Numbered from the stretch's first letter, positions 35,023-44,889 are shown. The stretch: DNA of 64,000 bases from Saprospiraceae bacterium (GCA_021604865.1 BQJU01000023.1:35892-99891); one strand, 5' to 3'. Translations and numbers: made by a program. Notes: generated from the sequence alone by a model not told the origin.

Positions 35023-35616
35023 TCAGAGACCTCCGATTCGTTCAATCGCCATGATCAGCGCCGGGCCCGCCGCCATCCCGGAAATGAATAAATTCCAGTC
35101 CCGCTGTCTTATTTTTAACACATTAAACGCTAAAAAAGATGTGAACAGTATAGCTGCAACGATGATTAGCTGGCCCAACTCTACACCTATATTAAAGGCG
35201 AGCAATTGAGTAATCAACTCATTTTCCTGACCGGGAAATAGCGATGAGCGGAAAAAATTGGAAAATGCCATGCCATGGATTAGGCCAAAAATCAACGCCA
35301 GGATATAATTGGCCTGAACTTTCTGGGAGCTTTCTTGCCGGAAGTAAATCACATTATACAAGGCCGTCAGAAATATGGTCACTGGCACTAGGAATTCTAT
35401 CCAGTTAGCAGGTAGCGTGACGACATTGAAAGCTGCCAAAGCAAGGGTGACGGAATGACCGAGGGTAAAAGCGGTCACTAAAATAGCGACCCGCCGCCAT
35501 TGGATCAGTTGGTAAATGGCACAAAGCGCAACGACAAACAATATGTGGTCGTATGCACTTGGGTCAAGAATGTGCTCAAAGCCAAGGTCAAGGTAAACGT
35601 GGAATGCAGATTTCAC
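35023..35616 (-). CDS. HupE/UreJ family membrane protein
   Basis: The 197-residue inner-membrane protein has about six helices. Family signatures include LGFEHILDPSAYDHILFVVAL near the start, FTLGHSVTLALA, and FGLIHGMAFSNFF with conserved His residues. HupE/UreJ proteins carry nickel or cobalt in some bacteria; the Bacteroidota group has no proven substrate, and no hydrogenase or urease gene is nearby. There is no ATG: I use GTG 35616, just before the conserved stretch, although a GTG at 35646 would add ten residues. Confidence 0.82.
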   Translation of the reverse strand: MKSAFHVYLDLGFEHILDPSAYDHILFVVALCAIYQLIQWRRVAILVTAFTLGHSVTLALAAFNVVTLPANWIEFLVPVTIFLTALYNVIYFRQESSQKVQANYILALIFGLIHGMAFSNFFRSSLFPGQENELITQLLAFNIGVELGQLIIVAAILFTSFLAFNVLKIRQRDWNLFISGMAAGPALIMAIERIGGL

Positions 35617-35862
35617 TTTTTTTCTCAAAAATAAGCAAGTGACCACAGATTAACGATGAATTAATAAAAATTTAAACATGGGGGCAAGATAAATTGGTTA
35701 ATTTTATGTACTTTTATGGTCTATCATTAAATATCCAATCTCTCCCCCCATTTTCCCCCCGGAGCGAAGTTTCTACTACCAAACTCTTTACCAGTACGTT
35801 GCATTGTCACTGGTTTATTCCTGATTTTATTTGAAAAACCATTTAATATCAAAATTTTAGCA

Positions 35863-38859
35863 ATGACGACATTTACACAAAGATGTTTCTTCTTGCTTGC
35901 GCTAACCTTTTGTCTAGGTTGGAGCCTGCAAGGTCAAACTATTCTAGCGCCAGGGGATCTGGCCTTTACGGGTTATCGAGCGGATGGCTCAGATGAATTT
36001 GCCTTTGTTTTACTCACAGAAGTAGAAGCAGGGACAATTGTTAATTTCACGGATAATGGCTGGTTGGCTTCCGGAGATTTCAGAACAGGTGAAGGGGTAA
36101 TCACCCTAACCTTTGGAGCCGCTTATTCATGTGGTACGGAGGTGTTATATGGACCGGATGGTTTTTTTGTGGGCGATAACAATGTTGGTACCGTTTCGAC
36201 CAGTGGAAGCCTAGTTTTATCAACTAGCGGCGATCAGATTTTTGCTTTTCAGGGTACATTAGCGGCTCCAAGTTTAGTTGCTGGTATTCAGATGAATGGC
36301 AATTGGGATGGTGATGCAAGCAGTTCCAATGCATCTGCTCAACCAGCTAGCCTGATAGGTGCTTCCCTTGCTATTGATCCAGAAGTGGACAATGCGGTAT
36401 ATGTTTGTGAAATCACGGGCGATACCCCGGCAGCTATTCGTGCTGCGGTAACTGATCCAATTCTTTGGGAGGGAGATAATTCAGGAGATGTTCCTTCTTC
36501 ATCAGGTTGTGCCTTCAATTGTGGCAGTCCGATGATGGCATCTTGTTCGGAGCTATTTATTTCCGAATACATGGAAGGTTCCAGTTTCAATAAGTGTATT
36601 GAAATTTATAACCCTACTGCATCAACTATTGACTTGGCAGCAGGTGGTTATGGCATTGCGCTATACTCCAATGGCGCTGGTTCAGTAACTGATGACGACG
36701 CTTTGTCCGGCACCATAATTTCCGGAGGAACTTACGTGGTTTGTCACGTTAATGCAGACTTTGCTCCTAATGCTGATGCCACAGCGGGTTCTATTAATTT
36801 CAATGGTGATGATGCCTTTGCGTTGACTAAGGATGGCGTAAATATTGATGTCATCGGTCAGATTGGTGTTGATCCTGGAAGTCAGTGGGGATCGGATCCT
36901 ATTTCAACTGCTAATAATACCCTTCGTCGCAATCCAAATGTAACGATGGGTGATGCAGATGGAAGTGATGCTTTTGATCCAGCCGTAGAATGGACGGGAT
37001 ATGCGCAAAATAATGCCGATAACTTTGGTCAACATACCAGTGAGTGTGTTGAAGCACCAGCCTGTATGATTACCGGTTTGTTTATTACCGATATACTGGG
37101 ATGTAACAATGGTGGTACACCAGGTACGAATGACGACTTCTTTGCCTTTAATATAGTAGTGGCCTACGAAAATGCTCCTGCAACAGGTAATTTGGTTATT
37201 TCCGGTGATCTACATGGCAATGATATTGTTGTCCCTGTAGCGGATTTAACAGGAAGCCCTTTCACGATTACCGGTACTTACAACCCGAATTTTCCGTATC
37301 CACGCTCAGGTATTTCCGGGGCTGATGGGTTGGCATTGCCGCTTGCCGCCAGTTTTACGGATGAGCCGCTATGCGTCTTTAGTAACCCGGATGCAGGTCC
37401 TGCTCAGCCTCCATGTTCAATTGCTGATCCTTGTACAGAATTGTTCTTTTCTGAGTATATCGAAGGAAGTGGTAACAACAAATGTCTGGAAATCTACAAC
37501 CCTGCGGAGGTTGATGTAGATCTTGCCGCTGCTGGTTACCGGATAGAAATTTATTTTAATGGAAGCATGGGCGTTGGTACTACCATTGACCTGACAGGTA
37601 CCATTCCTGCCGGTGGAGTCTATGTAGTTTGTGATGATGCTTCTATGCCTCAATTCCTGGCGGCAGCAGATCAGATTTCTTTCTCCAGTTTCTTTAATGG
37701 TGATGATGCAATAGCATTGGTAAATAATGATGGATACACCGATGTAATTGGCCAGATAGGTGTGGATCCGGGGTCATCATGGAGTGGCAGTGGTATTTCT
37801 ACTCAAAACCAAACCCTGATACGTCCATTCGGTATTACTGGTGGTGACAAGAACGGTTTCGACGCTTTTGACCCGAGTGCAGGTTATATAGGCCTCCCTC
37901 AAGATGATGCTAGCGACTTAGGTAATCATGTGAGCGAATGTAATCCTTATCCTCCGGGTTATGATCCTTATACCATTGGTGATTGTGGTGGCGAAACAGG
38001 TTACGATTTTGATACGGGCACCTTTACATTGTCAACCAATTGTTTTAGCAGCAACCCAAGTCAGGATGCGCATCATACTGTTTTGAAAGATATGTGTGGT
38101 GATGGTGAAGTAATAACACGAGTGGTGAATGTATCGACTCCTGATTGGGCAGGCATCCAAATTCGGGAAAGCCTGGCACCAGGTTCAAAAATGGTTGCTG
38201 TAAAGACTAACCTGACCAATTTCCTTCGTAGAGATGTAAGAGCTAACACGAATGGTAACAAGCTTTCTCAGATGTTTTTCCGTCCTGCTGCGGTTTGGTT
38301 AAGATTGGTGCGTTCAGGTACTCAATTTGTAGGCTACGCTTCAGTAGACGGCAACAGCTGGCAGCTGATTCTGGTGGTAAATGTTCAGATGGATGCCTGT
38401 GTTTATGCTGGAATCTATGTAGAATCTTTCCATCCAAGTCATACTGCAACGGCAATGTTTGACAATGTCAGTGTCACTTCATCTTTTGAACCACTAGGTT
38501 TGAGTGTTGACAATGAAGTGGAAATTGCTGCCCGAAGAGGAGAAAACGTAGTTTATCCATTTGGAGTGCAATTGCCTGGAGTATCAACAGAGGCGAATAC
38601 TATTGCCGCAGAGCTGAATGTATTCCCGAATCCAGCTACAGATAAACTGAATGTTGCTTTGCCACAGTTGGAGACTACAAGCGGTGAGTTGAGTATTGTT
38701 GACCTGAATGGTAAGGTGCTGTATCGTCAGCCATATCAGTTGGATGGCCAACAAATCAGCCTTGACTTAGGTGCGCTTCAATTAAGCGAAGGCATGTATC
38801 AGATTGTATTAAGTACGGACAATCAAGTGATTACTAAGCGGTTTGTGAAAACGAACTAA
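35863..38859 (+). CDS. T9SS-sorted secreted protein with two lamin-tail domains
   Basis: The 998-residue protein has a signal peptide (ending SLQGQT). An N-terminal segment of about 190 residues is followed by two lamin-tail-like domains, one from about residue 227 (CSELFISEYMEGSSFNKCIE) and one from about 525 (CTELFFSEYIEGSGNNKCLE). They are clear duplicates, both ending in DPGS-W and DAFDP. A concanavalin-like domain (about 710-870, DWAGIQIRESLAPGS) precedes a T9SS type A sorting domain (VFPNPATDKLNVALP ... MYQIVL). Lamin-tail domains in secreted bacterial proteins often accompany nucleases or surface-binding modules; no catalytic domain is evident here. Confidence 0.85.
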   Translation: MTTFTQRCFFLLALTFCLGWSLQGQTILAPGDLAFTGYRADGSDEFAFVLLTEVEAGTIVNFTDNGWLASGDFRTGEGVITLTFGAAYSCGTEVLYGPDGFFVGDNNVGTVSTSGSLVLSTSGDQIFAFQGTLAAPSLVAGIQMNGNWDGDASSSNASAQPASLIGASLAIDPEVDNAVYVCEITGDTPAAIRAAVTDPILWEGDNSGDVPSSSGCAFNCGSPMMASCSELFISEYMEGSSFNKCIEIYNPTASTIDLAAGGYGIALYSNGAGSVTDDDALSGTIISGGTYVVCHVNADFAPNADATAGSINFNGDDAFALTKDGVNIDVIGQIGVDPGSQWGSDPISTANNTLRRNPNVTMGDADGSDAFDPAVEWTGYAQNNADNFGQHTSECVEAPACMITGLFITDILGCNNGGTPGTNDDFFAFNIVVAYENAPATGNLVISGDLHGNDIVVPVADLTGSPFTITGTYNPNFPYPRSGISGADGLALPLAASFTDEPLCVFSNPDAGPAQPPCSIADPCTELFFSEYIEGSGNNKCLEIYNPAEVDVDLAAAGYRIEIYFNGSMGVGTTIDLTGTIPAGGVYVVCDDASMPQFLAAADQISFSSFFNGDDAIALVNNDGYTDVIGQIGVDPGSSWSGSGISTQNQTLIRPFGITGGDKNGFDAFDPSAGYIGLPQDDASDLGNHVSECNPYPPGYDPYTIGDCGGETGYDFDTGTFTLSTNCFSSNPSQDAHHTVLKDMCGDGEVITRVVNVSTPDWAGIQIRESLAPGSKMVAVKTNLTNFLRRDVRANTNGNKLSQMFFRPAAVWLRLVRSGTQFVGYASVDGNSWQLILVVNVQMDACVYAGIYVESFHPSHTATAMFDNVSVTSSFEPLGLSVDNEVEIAARRGENVVYPFGVQLPGVSTEANTIAAELNVFPNPATDKLNVALPQLETTSGELSIVDLNGKVLYRQPYQLDGQQISLDLGALQLSEGMYQIVLSTDNQVITKRFVKTN

Positions 38860-38887
38860 TCGTACTGAATAAATCTAATGAACTATT

Positions 38888-38927
38888 AATTGAGGGGTCA
38901 ATGTAACATTGGCCCCTCAATTTTTTT
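38888..38927 (+). terminator. Rho-independent terminator
   Basis: AATTGAGGGG with TCAATGT pairs with ACATTGG and CCCCTCAATT, followed by seven T's. This is a near-perfect 17-bp stem just after the lamin-tail protein gene. Confidence 0.85.
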
Positions 38928-38950
38928 AGCGCATATTGGGCGTTTAACTT

Positions 38951-39067
38951 CTACAATAATACCTTTCGCATCAATAGATCTCTTTGTTTATCCACACCAA
39001 TGATGAAAGTATGGGTGCCGGATTTTTCAAAACCCATAGTCTCATAACCAGGTGGGATTTTTCGCAT
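38951..39067 (-). CDS. Possible small protein or gene remnant (38 aa)
   Basis: A short frame begins MRKIPPGYETMGFEKSGTHT and ends DLLMRKVLL before TAG. Its composition looks protein-like and it fills the gap between a terminator and the protease gene. The frame stays open upstream of the ATG for several codons, so it may equally be the tail of a decayed gene. I do not recognise the family. Confidence 0.25.
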   Translation of the reverse strand: MRKIPPGYETMGFEKSGTHTFIIGVDKQRDLLMRKVLL

Positions 39068-39180
39068 TGTATGATCTTGGACATAATAAGGATTTACACA
39101 AAAAAAACTTATTTTTTTCTATTTTGCGAGAGCTAAGCTTAATAATATTTAGCCAACATTGCACATTAAATTCATCGAAT

Positions 39181-40752
39181 ATGCCAATCAGAATGGAGAA
39201 AGACCCTGAAGAAAACAGGGAAAAAAGACCTAATACCGGCCAATCCGGTGGTGGTATGGGAGGTTCTCTAGGTAAACTCCTGCCATTTTTACTTATGTTT
39301 TTATTTAAGCGGCCCAAATTGATGATTCCAATATTATTAGTTGGTGGAGCCTGGTATTTCTTTTTTGGGGGGCAGGAAATGTTGAATGGCGGTGCCGGAG
39401 GTGATATGGGTTATCAGGAAACTGATCAGATACCTGAATTTTCTCTTGGAGCCTCTCTGGATCAGGAGCGTTATGATAAAGCGGAGGTATTTGAACCCCT
39501 GGCTTATGGTGCTTACAATAATTTACCCACAAAGGTAAGTCTGGAAAAATTTGCCCCACGACGAGGGTATCAAGGTAACCAAGGTTCCTGTGTAGGCTGG
39601 GCAAGTGCTTATGCTGCCCGGACTATCCTGCATGCCCGTGCTTCGGGCAATGACCCCGATCGGGTAGCTTTCAGTCCGGCGTATCTCTACAATCAGATCG
39701 CACTGGAAGGTTGTCAGGGGGCTTATATGCTGGAAGCCATGAAATCAATGTATGAAAATGGTGGCTTGCCATATAATGAATTTAAATACAACGAACAGAC
39801 CTGCTCCAATCATCCGGCGAATGCAGATATCGCTGAGGGGCGTCAATACAAAATCAAAGGATACAATCGCCTCACGGTAGGGGGCGATACTTACACTCCT
39901 GATATTGAAGCCATCAAACAAAACCTGGCTCAGGGGGCTCCTGTCGTAATTGGAATGCAGGTAGGTGGCACCTTTATGAGTCGTATGCTGGGGCAAAAAG
40001 TCTGGTATCCCAACCAGAGTGACTACAGCATGCGGGGTTTTAGCGGACATGCCATGTGTGTTATTGGCTATGATGATAACCTGGAGGGCGGTGCTTTTCA
40101 AATCATGAACAGCTGGGGCGAAAAATGGGGCGATCGGGGTATTGCCTGGGTGCGCTATCCCGACTTTGAGCGGTTTACTAAAGAAGCATACGGCCTTTAC
40201 CCGATGGGTAGTTCTGAACAATATGATAATAATAAGCTGGCCGTAGAATTTGGATTGCTCGACCTGGCAACACAAAATACCATCGCTTTAAAAAAGGAAG
40301 GAGACCTTGTGTTCCGTACGGTTCAGCCAATTCGCAAAGGAGATAAATTCAAAGTCTTGGTAGCCAATAGCATTGAGTGTTATATCTATGTTTTTGGGCA
40401 GGAAACAGATGGCTCGAGTTATGTCTTATTTCCCTATACTGAAAAACACTCTCCTTATTGCGGCATCACTGGTACCCGGCTTTTTCCCAAGGATTATTCT
40501 ATGAAGGCTGATGAGATTGGCAATACGGATTATATTGCCGTTGTGGTGAGTAAAGCAGCCCTGGATGTTAAACAATTTAATCAAAGTATCAACAATAGCA
40601 GGGAGCAAACGTATGCCGGTAAATTGCGGGCGGCATTGGGTAGTCAACGGATACCTGATGTGGTGTTCAACGCTGGAAAAACAGTGTCTTTCGAAGCCGA
40701 ACGCAATGGTAAAAATGCAGTTGGCATGGTGGTGGCATTGGATAAACAATAG
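39181..40752 (+). CDS. Membrane-anchored papain-like (C1A) cysteine peptidase
   Basis: The 523-residue protein has a charged cytoplasmic start, Gly-rich segment and one or two membrane helices (about 35-60), then a C1 peptidase domain. The catalytic residues are Cys137 in GNQGSCVGWASAYAA (with the oxyanion Gln), His290 in GHAMCVIGYDD and Asn310 in IMNSWGEKWGDRG. The C-terminal part (about 340-523) resembles DUF4384-type domains (DKFKVLVANSIECYIYVFGQ). I use ATG 39181 because the upstream in-frame start adds 43 unrelated residues. There is no obvious inhibitor or substrate gene next to it. Confidence 0.85.
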   Translation: MPIRMEKDPEENREKRPNTGQSGGGMGGSLGKLLPFLLMFLFKRPKLMIPILLVGGAWYFFFGGQEMLNGGAGGDMGYQETDQIPEFSLGASLDQERYDKAEVFEPLAYGAYNNLPTKVSLEKFAPRRGYQGNQGSCVGWASAYAARTILHARASGNDPDRVAFSPAYLYNQIALEGCQGAYMLEAMKSMYENGGLPYNEFKYNEQTCSNHPANADIAEGRQYKIKGYNRLTVGGDTYTPDIEAIKQNLAQGAPVVIGMQVGGTFMSRMLGQKVWYPNQSDYSMRGFSGHAMCVIGYDDNLEGGAFQIMNSWGEKWGDRGIAWVRYPDFERFTKEAYGLYPMGSSEQYDNNKLAVEFGLLDLATQNTIALKKEGDLVFRTVQPIRKGDKFKVLVANSIECYIYVFGQETDGSSYVLFPYTEKHSPYCGITGTRLFPKDYSMKADEIGNTDYIAVVVSKAALDVKQFNQSINNSREQTYAGKLRAALGSQRIPDVVFNAGKTVSFEAERNGKNAVGMVVALDKQ

Positions 40753-40769
40753 GAATTTGCAAGAGCTAA

Positions 40770-41546
40770 AATATGATTTATCTCGTAGTTGTTTCAACTT
40801 TATGAACTAACTTGAAGTTAGCGCCTACGAGCTTTAGGCGGCTAATTTCCTATTGGATGTCGTTAACTTAGTGCTCATAAGGCAATATTGGAGGACCGGT
40901 GGATAGTGCTTGATGGCTGCCTTGGTTGGGCGGAAATTTTTCCGACCGATGGTGCTAGTCGAACAAATGCGTTAAGCTGACGGCATTAATTTTTCTAATG
41001 TCTTTTAAATTTGGGTGAAGGCTTTTGTTTGATCTTTGGAAGCAGGTTTAAGATTTGAGTCATTAATTAATGGGGCGTCTTCATTTTTTTTTGGTGGCAA
41101 AAGAAAACGAAGCAAAAAAAAACCATTCCGGCTGGAGGATTGACCTAAAAAAAGCGGTCCATTTCGGGTGGAAGAAATAAACTCGCTTTGGCGATTTGTG
41201 CTGGCTAAATTTCTTTTGATTGTTGGTCTTTTGGTTTTCTGATTTTTCCTTGTTTTTAGCTCAAGCAGTATTTCTTCTTGAGCATTACGGTTGCCGCTTT
41301 TTTCTTAACGGCCAATGCTCCTATGCCGGAACCCACGCGCGCTGAGTGCGTGTTTAGTGGCTGATCGGGTGGGAAAAAGCGGGTGGGGTATTTGATACCA
41401 GCAGAAAGCTGTCCCAGAGGGCATTTTTAGGGAATTCGAAGTTAGCACCTTCAAGATTTAGGCGGCAATTCTATGCCGCCTAAATTTGAGGTGACTTTCA
41501 GCAAAATTTTCTGGTTTCTATAACTATAATAAAATTGGGGATATTA
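40770..41546. repeat. Long non-coding repeat, copy B
   Basis: A 777-bp counterpart of copy A with the same order of blocks (AACTTAGTGCTCATAAGGCA, CATTCCGGCTGGAGGATTGA, TTCTTAACGGCCAATGCTCC, GTTAGCACCTTCAAGATTTA). It lacks both nested elements and so shows their empty sites. Its right tip is interrupted by the element at 41547. Together they fill 40753-41883, with no credible gene. Confidence 0.8.
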
Positions 41547-41879
41547 GTTCCTGTTTGGAGGTCAACCTTAGTGCTTAGGGGTCAGCGAAGAATAACTTAC
41601 CCATTTGATGCGGCTCTTTTGCCACCAGCCGTTGTTGCTCAAATCCTTGCTTAGTAGTGGCCAAGCGCGGTTTTCGCGCTTGCGTGCCATAGCACTTCAG
41701 CGCGCAGCGCACGCCTAGGCTGGCAACAAAATAGCTCGCCTGAAACAAACAACTTATTCTTCGCTGGCCCTTACGCTTGAGCTGAAGCTTTCTACTGTAG
41801 CCTTTGGTGAAGGACTTAGCGTAGAAGCATTAGGCTGCAAAGAATCACTTTTCGCTACATCAGCCGACCTCCAAAGCTC
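41547..41879. mobile_element. MITE-like element, TNA family, long-core copy
   Basis: A 333-bp element starts GTTCCTGTTTGGAGGTC and ends GACCTCCAAAGCTC, flanked by TTA on both sides (41544-41546, 41880-41882). The core shares about 170 bp with the element at 14434 in inverse orientation and contains a GCGCGGTTTTCGCGC palindrome. It inserted into the end of long repeat B and stops 4 bp from the stop codon of the next gene. Confidence 0.8.
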
Positions 41880-41883
41880 TTAC

Positions 41884-42477
41884 TTAAAACTTTAATCCGG
41901 CGCTCAGCGTCAGTACATTATTTTTTCCGGCAGTATCCTTAAAGAAATCTTTCATGCCGATCTCATAATTTAAATCAACGGTGAAAAGAAGGATGTCCAC
42001 TCCTACACCAACATTAGCACCATAGGTAAGGCGGTTCAGGTCATCTACGGACAGGTCAAATGAAGGTCTTTCTTTCACGCCGGTCACGTAGGTGGGTACG
42101 ATACCCCCTTTGACATACAAACCAAGCAGGCCGCCCTGACCAGTGATGTTAACGCCTATATTGATTGGCACCTTTACACTCTGAATGGTCGTTTCATCTT
42201 CGAATCTGAAATCATCGGGGCTTTCAATGTCTTTGGTAAGCCGGGCATTTTGGTTGTAATAATGCAGGCCTGGATTGAGAAAAAGGAATCCCTTCCCCAA
42301 ACGTAGATCGGCACCTACATTCCACCCTGTTCGGGCCTCAGCTGTAATGTCTCCCAGTTTAGCATCCAGGGCAGAAACGTTGACGCCTATTTTGGGGTTG
42401 ACGCTTATCTGGGCAAACATTGGCGCACTAAATGCTACCATAACTAATAATAAAAGGAACTTTTTGGACTGTCTCAT
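41884..42477 (-). CDS. Outer-membrane beta-barrel protein (porin family)
   Basis: The 197-residue protein has a signal peptide (MRQSKKFLLLLVMVAFSAPMFAQ). A small barrel follows: ISVNPKIGVNVSAL, GWNVGADLRLGKGFLFLNPGLHYYNQ, VKVPINIGVNITG, LLGLYVKGGIVPTYV, LTYGANVGVGVDILLFTVDLNYEIG and a final LSAGLKF. This is the OMP_b-brl_2 type so common in Bacteroidota. The role is unknown. The start is ATG 42477 directly before the signal. Its 3' end touches the element at 41547-41879, which may supply or disrupt the transcript end. Confidence 0.85.
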   Translation of the reverse strand: MRQSKKFLLLLVMVAFSAPMFAQISVNPKIGVNVSALDAKLGDITAEARTGWNVGADLRLGKGFLFLNPGLHYYNQNARLTKDIESPDDFRFEDETTIQSVKVPINIGVNITGQGGLLGLYVKGGIVPTYVTGVKERPSFDLSVDDLNRLTYGANVGVGVDILLFTVDLNYEIGMKDFFKDTAGKNNVLTLSAGLKF

Positions 42478-42679
42478 GGCTCTTGGTTTTAATTTCGGAT
42501 ATTTTAATTTCAACGATTATGAGCCTAAAACGTTTGGTTGGAGACAAACTGATGTGAAGAAAAACGAAATTATTTGTTAATGTTTCTTAAGAAAGATTTT
42601 TGGAGGAGCAAAAATGAACCCCCAAAGCCCTACCTACAAAGGCCTGACACCTGGTTCCTGCCCCCTGATAATTTTCAAT

Positions 42680-43777
42680 CTACTGGCATTGACCGTCGCC
42701 AACAAAACCTAAAACCTTGGTAACAATCAGACTGGCTTCTTTCCCATCACCTTCCATGGCGGGCATATCCTGGACGAAACCTTCGAGTTCTACATAAACA
42801 GGGGTGCCTGCTTCCTTGCGGGTTTCACCGTATTGGCGTTCCATGTCGATATTGGCACCAAGAAAGGCCACTGGATAGCGCTGCTTAGTGAAGCAATCCT
42901 GAAAAATTGCAGCATCAGCCATATAGGCATACATGCCGGCAAAACGCCGGACCTCTGTATCACAACTGGCTTCTTTGGTTAAACTGACCACTGCTTCTAC
43001 AAAAAGGGTTTGTGTTTGCCCTTTACCGTCTTGTTTATTTGCATTTTGGTATTGTCCTTTCAAAACCGCATAAGCCCGTCGGCCAACTTCTTCACCCATC
43101 ACTTTGCGGTAAATACCTTCTAATTCCGGGAATGCTTTAGCCATGGCCACCGGATGTCGCTGGCCTGTGGCACAATCAATAAAAATCGCTGCATCAGCCA
43201 TATAGGCAAATTCACCGGCTACGGTCGTTGTTTTTTGTGCGATTTTCCACGCATAATTTTCCGGCACAATGGTATCTGTAGCTCCTCCACGGGCAGCTAT
43301 TGTAGTCGCTTGTTCTGATGCGGTTTTGGGATCGACAGAGGATGTATGGTTTTGTTCTTTTGGATTAAATGGCGTAAAGGTCAGCATGCCTTTGTCTGAC
43401 TTGAAAATCAATTGATCCCCATTTTTGGAAAGGCTATTTTGAAGCTGCAATAACTGCATAAAATGGCTTTCTGTCTCCATTTTATCCATACAGGCCATTT
43501 CGGTTTGAAATAACTGAGTGGTACTTAATTCGCTATTTTGCAATTGGTAACTGCCGCCAAATGAATTGCAGCCGGTATTGCCATTTATCTTGCCATCGTT
43601 TTCAAATTTAAGCCAGGGGCGGTCAGCTGCCTCTGGAGTATAGGAGGTGCCCTCCAACTGGTAATTAATCAACTGCCAACTGGTTCCGTTCAAGTCCGGG
43701 AGATTGGCTTCAGGTGAGGAACAGCTAATTAGGATTGTAACCAGGATTGAAAATGAAAGCACAGATTTTTGTATCAT
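42680..43777 (-). CDS. META-domain lipoprotein with two C-terminal copies of a second domain
   Basis: The 365-residue envelope lipoprotein has a signal peptide with lipobox LISC (Cys about 19). The META/HslJ domain (about residues 30-125) shows LNGTSWQLINYQLEG, NGKINGNTGCNSFGGSYQL and TEMACMD. Two copies of a 75-residue domain follow: GEFAYMADAAIFIDCATGQR (about 185-260) and GMYAYMADAAIFQDCFTKQR (about 280-350), each with PVA and a later Gly/Tyr-rich strand. META proteins are linked to heat or novobiocin tolerance; the role of the second domain is unknown. ATG 43777 is chosen because the lipobox follows it. Confidence 0.82.
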   Translation of the reverse strand: MIQKSVLSFSILVTILISCSSPEANLPDLNGTSWQLINYQLEGTSYTPEAADRPWLKFENDGKINGNTGCNSFGGSYQLQNSELSTTQLFQTEMACMDKMETESHFMQLLQLQNSLSKNGDQLIFKSDKGMLTFTPFNPKEQNHTSSVDPKTASEQATTIAARGGATDTIVPENYAWKIAQKTTTVAGEFAYMADAAIFIDCATGQRHPVAMAKAFPELEGIYRKVMGEEVGRRAYAVLKGQYQNANKQDGKGQTQTLFVEAVVSLTKEASCDTEVRRFAGMYAYMADAAIFQDCFTKQRYPVAFLGANIDMERQYGETRKEAGTPVYVELEGFVQDMPAMEGDGKEASLIVTKVLGFVGDGQCQ

Positions 43778-43843
43778 TTGGCATTTGTTTTTTGCGAAAA
43801 TAGGCTTTTTTTTCAAAGAAGACCAAATACCAAATGGGTTGTT

Positions 43844-44698
43844 CTAAACCAGCGCCCCTTCGGGAATAGCCAATATGGGCGTTGTGGTGTGATACGTCAT
43901 CGACTTGGTTTTGCTGTAATTAAACAACTCCTGAAACCAACTCCTTTTATGAGTGACCATGGCCAGCACATCGATATGGTGCTCGGTGAGGTAGTTGGAC
44001 AGAGCGTGTTGCAGGTTGGTACCTTCGAGTAAATGAAATTCGATGTTTTTTTGATGTTGGAAGGTTGTTTTCAGGGAGTCTAAGCGCTTGGAAAAACCTT
44101 CTACATGTGCCAAATCCACGTGGACACAGTGTATTTTTGCATTAAAAAAATCTGCGAAATTGATGACTTTTTGCAAACCAATTTGTTCTTCGGGCTTAAA
44201 GTTTACGGTAAAGGCGATATTGTCGATCTTGCCGTCAAAACTGCCCTTGGCAGGAATGGCCAATACCGGGCAATGAGCATTTTCCAGAACTTCGCCTGCG
44301 ACGCTACCCATAAAAATTCCCTTGAGGGCATGGGCACCGGTAGTTCCCAAAACAATTAACGCTGCATCTTCCTTTTGGGCCACTTTCAGAATGGTCTTTA
44401 CCGTATGATCACCTTCTTCAAGGATATGGTTGATTTCAAGATTATCCAACTTTTCGGCTTCCGCAATTTTATGCAATGGCGGAATGGCGTCCCTATAATT
44501 TTCAAATTCGTACAGATCTATTGAATTGTAAAAGGCCTCCATAACATTGGGCATGTGGGCAGCACCTCTGATTTCAGGCCGCTGGTAAACGTGTAAAGTC
44601 GTGATTTTTGCCTTCCATTTTTTTGCAATGCGTAATGCATAGACAAATGCATTAAGGGAGGTATCGGAAAAATCGGTTGGAAATAGGATGTTTTTCAT
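43844..44698 (-). CDS. Universal stress protein, two tandem UspA domains
   Basis: The 284-residue cytoplasmic protein has two UspA folds (about 1-145 and 150-284). The first ends with the nucleotide-binding motif ALIVLGTTGAHALKGIFMGS and VAGEVLENAHCPVLAIPA (G-2x-G-9x-G-S/T type). The second keeps the fold (FKPEEQIGLQKVINFADFF ... HTTTPILAIPE) but lacks a clear glycine motif, so probably only one ATP site works. Such double-domain Usp proteins are usual in Bacteroidota. It is monocistronic. Confidence 0.92.
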   Translation of the reverse strand: MKNILFPTDFSDTSLNAFVYALRIAKKWKAKITTLHVYQRPEIRGAAHMPNVMEAFYNSIDLYEFENYRDAIPPLHKIAEAEKLDNLEINHILEEGDHTVKTILKVAQKEDAALIVLGTTGAHALKGIFMGSVAGEVLENAHCPVLAIPAKGSFDGKIDNIAFTVNFKPEEQIGLQKVINFADFFNAKIHCVHVDLAHVEGFSKRLDSLKTTFQHQKNIEFHLLEGTNLQHALSNYLTEHHIDVLAMVTHKRSWFQELFNYSKTKSMTYHTTTPILAIPEGALV

Positions 44699-44889
44699 GG
44701 TAAATAAGTTACTACTTTAATTTAAACAAAAAAGAGGCACTACTTGTGCGATTTTACTAGCCTGATATAAGCCTTTCAAAATTAAACCTGAACCATTGAA
44801 AATACAATGATAAAAATCATGTTCTTCAATGAGAAACATCGATTCAAGGTACCTCGGAATGGCTTAATTTTAAATAAAATTTATTGACC

